Source: Bacteroidales bacterium
Lineage (GTDB): Bacteria; Bacteroidota; Bacteroidia; Bacteroidales; UBA4181
Assembly (NCBI GenBank): GCA_031287245.1
Contig: JAITTD010000226.1
Span: 1-7,649, forward strand
DNA length: 7,649 nucleotides
Direction: 5' to 3'
The notes under the pieces are model-generated. The model saw only the letters and a program-made list of their open reading frames with translations, was not told the DNA's origin and made no database searches. Positions 6,674 to 7,649 of the stretch are shown here, piece by piece (the stretch's first letter is position 1; each line of letters begins with the position of its first letter). The position numbers and the translations under genes are program-made.

Positions 6674-6727
6674 ATGAGCGCCGAACGTCTTAATCCGCTG
6701 AATGATTATTTGATTGGGGAAAGATAA
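6674..6727 (+). pseudogene. N-terminal remnant of an Rpn/PD-(D/E)XK nuclease family (putative transposase) gene
   Basis: The frame encodes MSAERLNPLNDYLIGER and ends at TAA 6725-6727. The run 'RLNPLNDY' followed shortly by 'GE(R/K)' matches the conserved start of Bacteroidales Rpn-family recombination-promoting nucleases (PF12784), which from memory continue 'LNDYLFLKYMGEKGDEEQLL' for roughly 280-300 residues. Here about four codons (FLKY) seem to be missing between 'DYL' and 'GER', and everything after 'GER' is gone, including the whole nuclease core. Intact members are implicated in RecA-independent recombination or defence-like DNA cleavage; this stub cannot be active. It lies between an intact-looking promoter and an AT-rich region and probably marks the left edge of an insertion or deletion. 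With only 17 residues, chance similarity is not excluded. Confidence 0.6.
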
Positions 6728-6795
6728 TAACAACGGGTTATGCAGGCGACCCTGATGGTGAACCTGCTTTAAAATGGTATGATACAATAATTTAG
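6706..6795 (+). other. Unassigned reading-frame scrap between remnant genes
   Basis: In the frame offset from the Rpn stub, codons from 6706 to the TAG at 6793-6795 read 'LFDWGKIITT' followed by 'GYAGDPDGEPALKWYDTII'. The G/D/P/W/Y-rich second part looks more protein-like than random AT-rich sequence and could be the C-terminal end of a gene whose front was deleted. The upstream TGA (6703) and lack of a start codon argue against it being translated. I do not recognise the family. Confidence 0.2.
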
Positions 6796-6811
6796 GGTAA
6801 AATAAATCATC

Positions 6812-7173
6812 ATGCAAAGAAACCAAAAAATAGTAGACTTTTTAAAAACGCTATCCGATTCTGAACTGGCAAATTTTTATTTTTACAAATATGACATTCT
6901 CAGAAGATTATAGACGATTTTTTAAAGTCAAAGGGAATAGACGACCAAAAGGTAGAACAACTGGTAAAGGAAGTTCAAGATATAGTATATTCTGATAAAA
7001 AAGAGCGTTGTCCTCGGTGTTTCTCGATAAAAAAAATAAAAACCGAACAACAATATTGGCCTGTGGGTTCTAGTTCAGGAATTGCAGCACAATTTTCAGA
7101 AAAAATTACAATGGTTGACATAGAAGAATGTCTTATTTGTGGCTACAAATTTCCGGAGCGTTTTAAGCGGTAA
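6812..7173 (+). pseudogene. Small zinc-ribbon protein of unknown function, interrupted by one frameshift
   Basis: Frame one starts at ATG 6812 (MQRNQKIVDFLKTLSDSEL...) and hits TAG at 6911-6913 after 33 codons. The frame one base back (-1) is open from after a TGA (6892-6894) to TAA 7171-7173. Joining them between 6895 and 6913, for example after 'DILRR' into 'IIDDFLKSKGIDDQ', gives one coherent protein of about 120 residues. Its parts are a charged helical N-terminal half, then two Cys pairs, CPRC (codons 7009-7020) and CLIC followed by GYKF (7129-7152), separated by 36 residues. This is a plausible zinc-binding ribbon of a small soluble protein. A one-mismatch -7 box (TAATTTAG, 6788-6795) precedes it. 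No family or function is recognised. The break could be real decay or a single-base sequencing error. The next gene begins at the base directly after the stop. Confidence 0.6.
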
Positions 7174-7649
7174 ATGATGTATCGCAAAAGAATTTTCCAA
7201 CGAAAGATGCTCAATAATAAGATGCTCAATAAAAAAAATTAGAAATAAGAAAGACTTATATCATTTAATTGATCGTATTGCTGAAAAGACGTCCGAGGAT
7301 ACATCATTTATTGGGCTGTATTTTAACAAACAATATAGATATGAGGTTCTTTGGCTAAAAGAAATATTAAAGAAGGATTGTTCTATTAAATTGAAGATTA
7401 AGAAAAAATATCTTTGGAAAAAATATTTATCGTATATCTTTTTTGTGGTTATACCGTTGTGTATGATTACGTTATGTTGGATATACTTTAGAATGGCTGC
7501 ACGAAGTAAGAATGTTGGTATTTTTTATCGAATTGGAAATTCTATAAGTTGGTGGATATACATAGTTAGTATAATTTTAATTATTATACCTGTTTTCCTA
7601 TCATGGACGAGGGAAAGCGTAGGATATAGTTTTGTGTGCTTATTAAGAT
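7174..7649 (+). pseudogene. Unknown protein with two membrane segments, frameshifted at A8 and cut by the window end
   Basis: ATG 7174 directly abuts the zinc-ribbon stop (TAA|ATG). Its frame (MMYRKRIFQRKML...) ends at TAG 7240-7242 after 22 codons. The +1 frame is open from 7178 to the window end with no start codon before the first membrane segment. Removing one A from the A8 tract at 7231-7238 fuses both into one ORF that continues '...NKKIRNKKDLYHLIDRIAEK'. The joined product has a very basic N-terminus, a cytoplasmic-looking charged region (to about 7420), a hydrophobic helix at 7427-7489, a short linker and a second hydrophobic helix at 7544-7606, then runs off the end. Base composition is very low in G+C. 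No family is recognised. Both the frameshift and the missing 3' end limit confidence that it is a functional gene. Confidence 0.5.
7204..7233 (+). repeat. 15-bp tandem duplication next to an A8 tract
   Basis: AAGATGCTCAATAAT (7204-7218) is followed directly by AAGATGCTCAATAAA (7219-7233), 14 of 15 bases identical. The unit is five codons long, so it preserves frame (KMLNN then KMLNK). The second copy runs into the eight-A tract (7231-7238) where the reading frame breaks. Confidence 0.8.

Noticed and set aside
6871..6894. Slippery heptamer A-AAT-TTT in the zinc-ribbon gene as a programmed -1 frameshift site
   Set aside because: After a -1 slip here the new frame meets TGA at 6892-6894, so it could not produce the downstream zinc-ribbon half; the shift must lie between 6895 and 6913.
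7009..7152. Zinc ribbon as the N-terminal domain of an IS1595-type transposase
   Set aside because: The spacing of 36 residues between Cys pairs and the stop right after the second pair leave no room for a transposase catalytic domain, and no terminal inverted repeats were seen.
1..7649. CRISPR array, tRNA or rRNA genes
   Set aside because: No regularly spaced direct repeats and no tRNA- or rRNA-like conserved segments were seen on either strand.

Overview
The window looks like part of a genome from the phylum Bacteroidota, most likely order Bacteroidales. Four things suggest this: promoters of the Bacteroides type (TAnnTTTG at -7) with no clear Shine-Dalgarno sequences; a sensor kinase with an extracytoplasmic TPR region; an aminopeptidase P with the N-terminus usual in Bacteroidales; and the start of an Rpn/PD-(D/E)XK nuclease gene of the Bacteroidales kind. 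Genus and species cannot be read from the sequence.

Layout, positions 1-6534 (ordinary, intact genes, moderate G+C): the last 24 codons of a secreted PepSY-like protein (+) end at 75. A perfect 12-bp-stem palindrome follows, filling the gap before a convergent porin O/P-type outer-membrane channel (- strand, 115-1143). The porin diverges from a lipoprotein of the YiiX/C92 permuted NlpC/P60-like family (+, 1265-1972) across overlapping promoters, and the lipoprotein mRNA appears leaderless. Its stop codon overlaps a possible start of a large TPR sensor histidine kinase (+, to 4440), which has no receiver domain and no partner regulator in view. One base after the kinase stop comes the stop of a convergent HAD-family phosphatase/phosphomutase (- strand, 4442-5101). 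That gene follows a manganese-type Xaa-Pro aminopeptidase (- strand, 5146-6534) by 44 bp, so the two probably form an operon.

Layout, positions 6535-7649 (accessory or decaying): after the aminopeptidase promoter region a second, divergent -7 box leads into the first 17 codons of an Rpn-family nuclease gene whose body is missing. The sequence then becomes AT-rich. It holds an unplaced reading-frame scrap, a small zinc-ribbon gene broken by one frameshift, and, directly abutting it, a gene for a protein with two membrane segments, broken at an A8 tract beside a 15-bp tandem duplication and running off the end of the window. The zinc-ribbon plus membrane-protein pair is the part I cannot assign to any known system. 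Whether its frameshifts reflect decay, slippage or sequencing error cannot be decided from this sequence alone.

Functionally, the left part is cell-envelope biology: an outer-membrane channel, a lipoprotein with a cysteine-hydrolase fold, and an envelope-spanning sensor kinase. The middle part is housekeeping peptide and phosphate-ester metabolism. No RNA genes, CRISPR arrays, complete insertion sequences or origins were seen. No stretch over 300 bases lacks an intact or broken gene.
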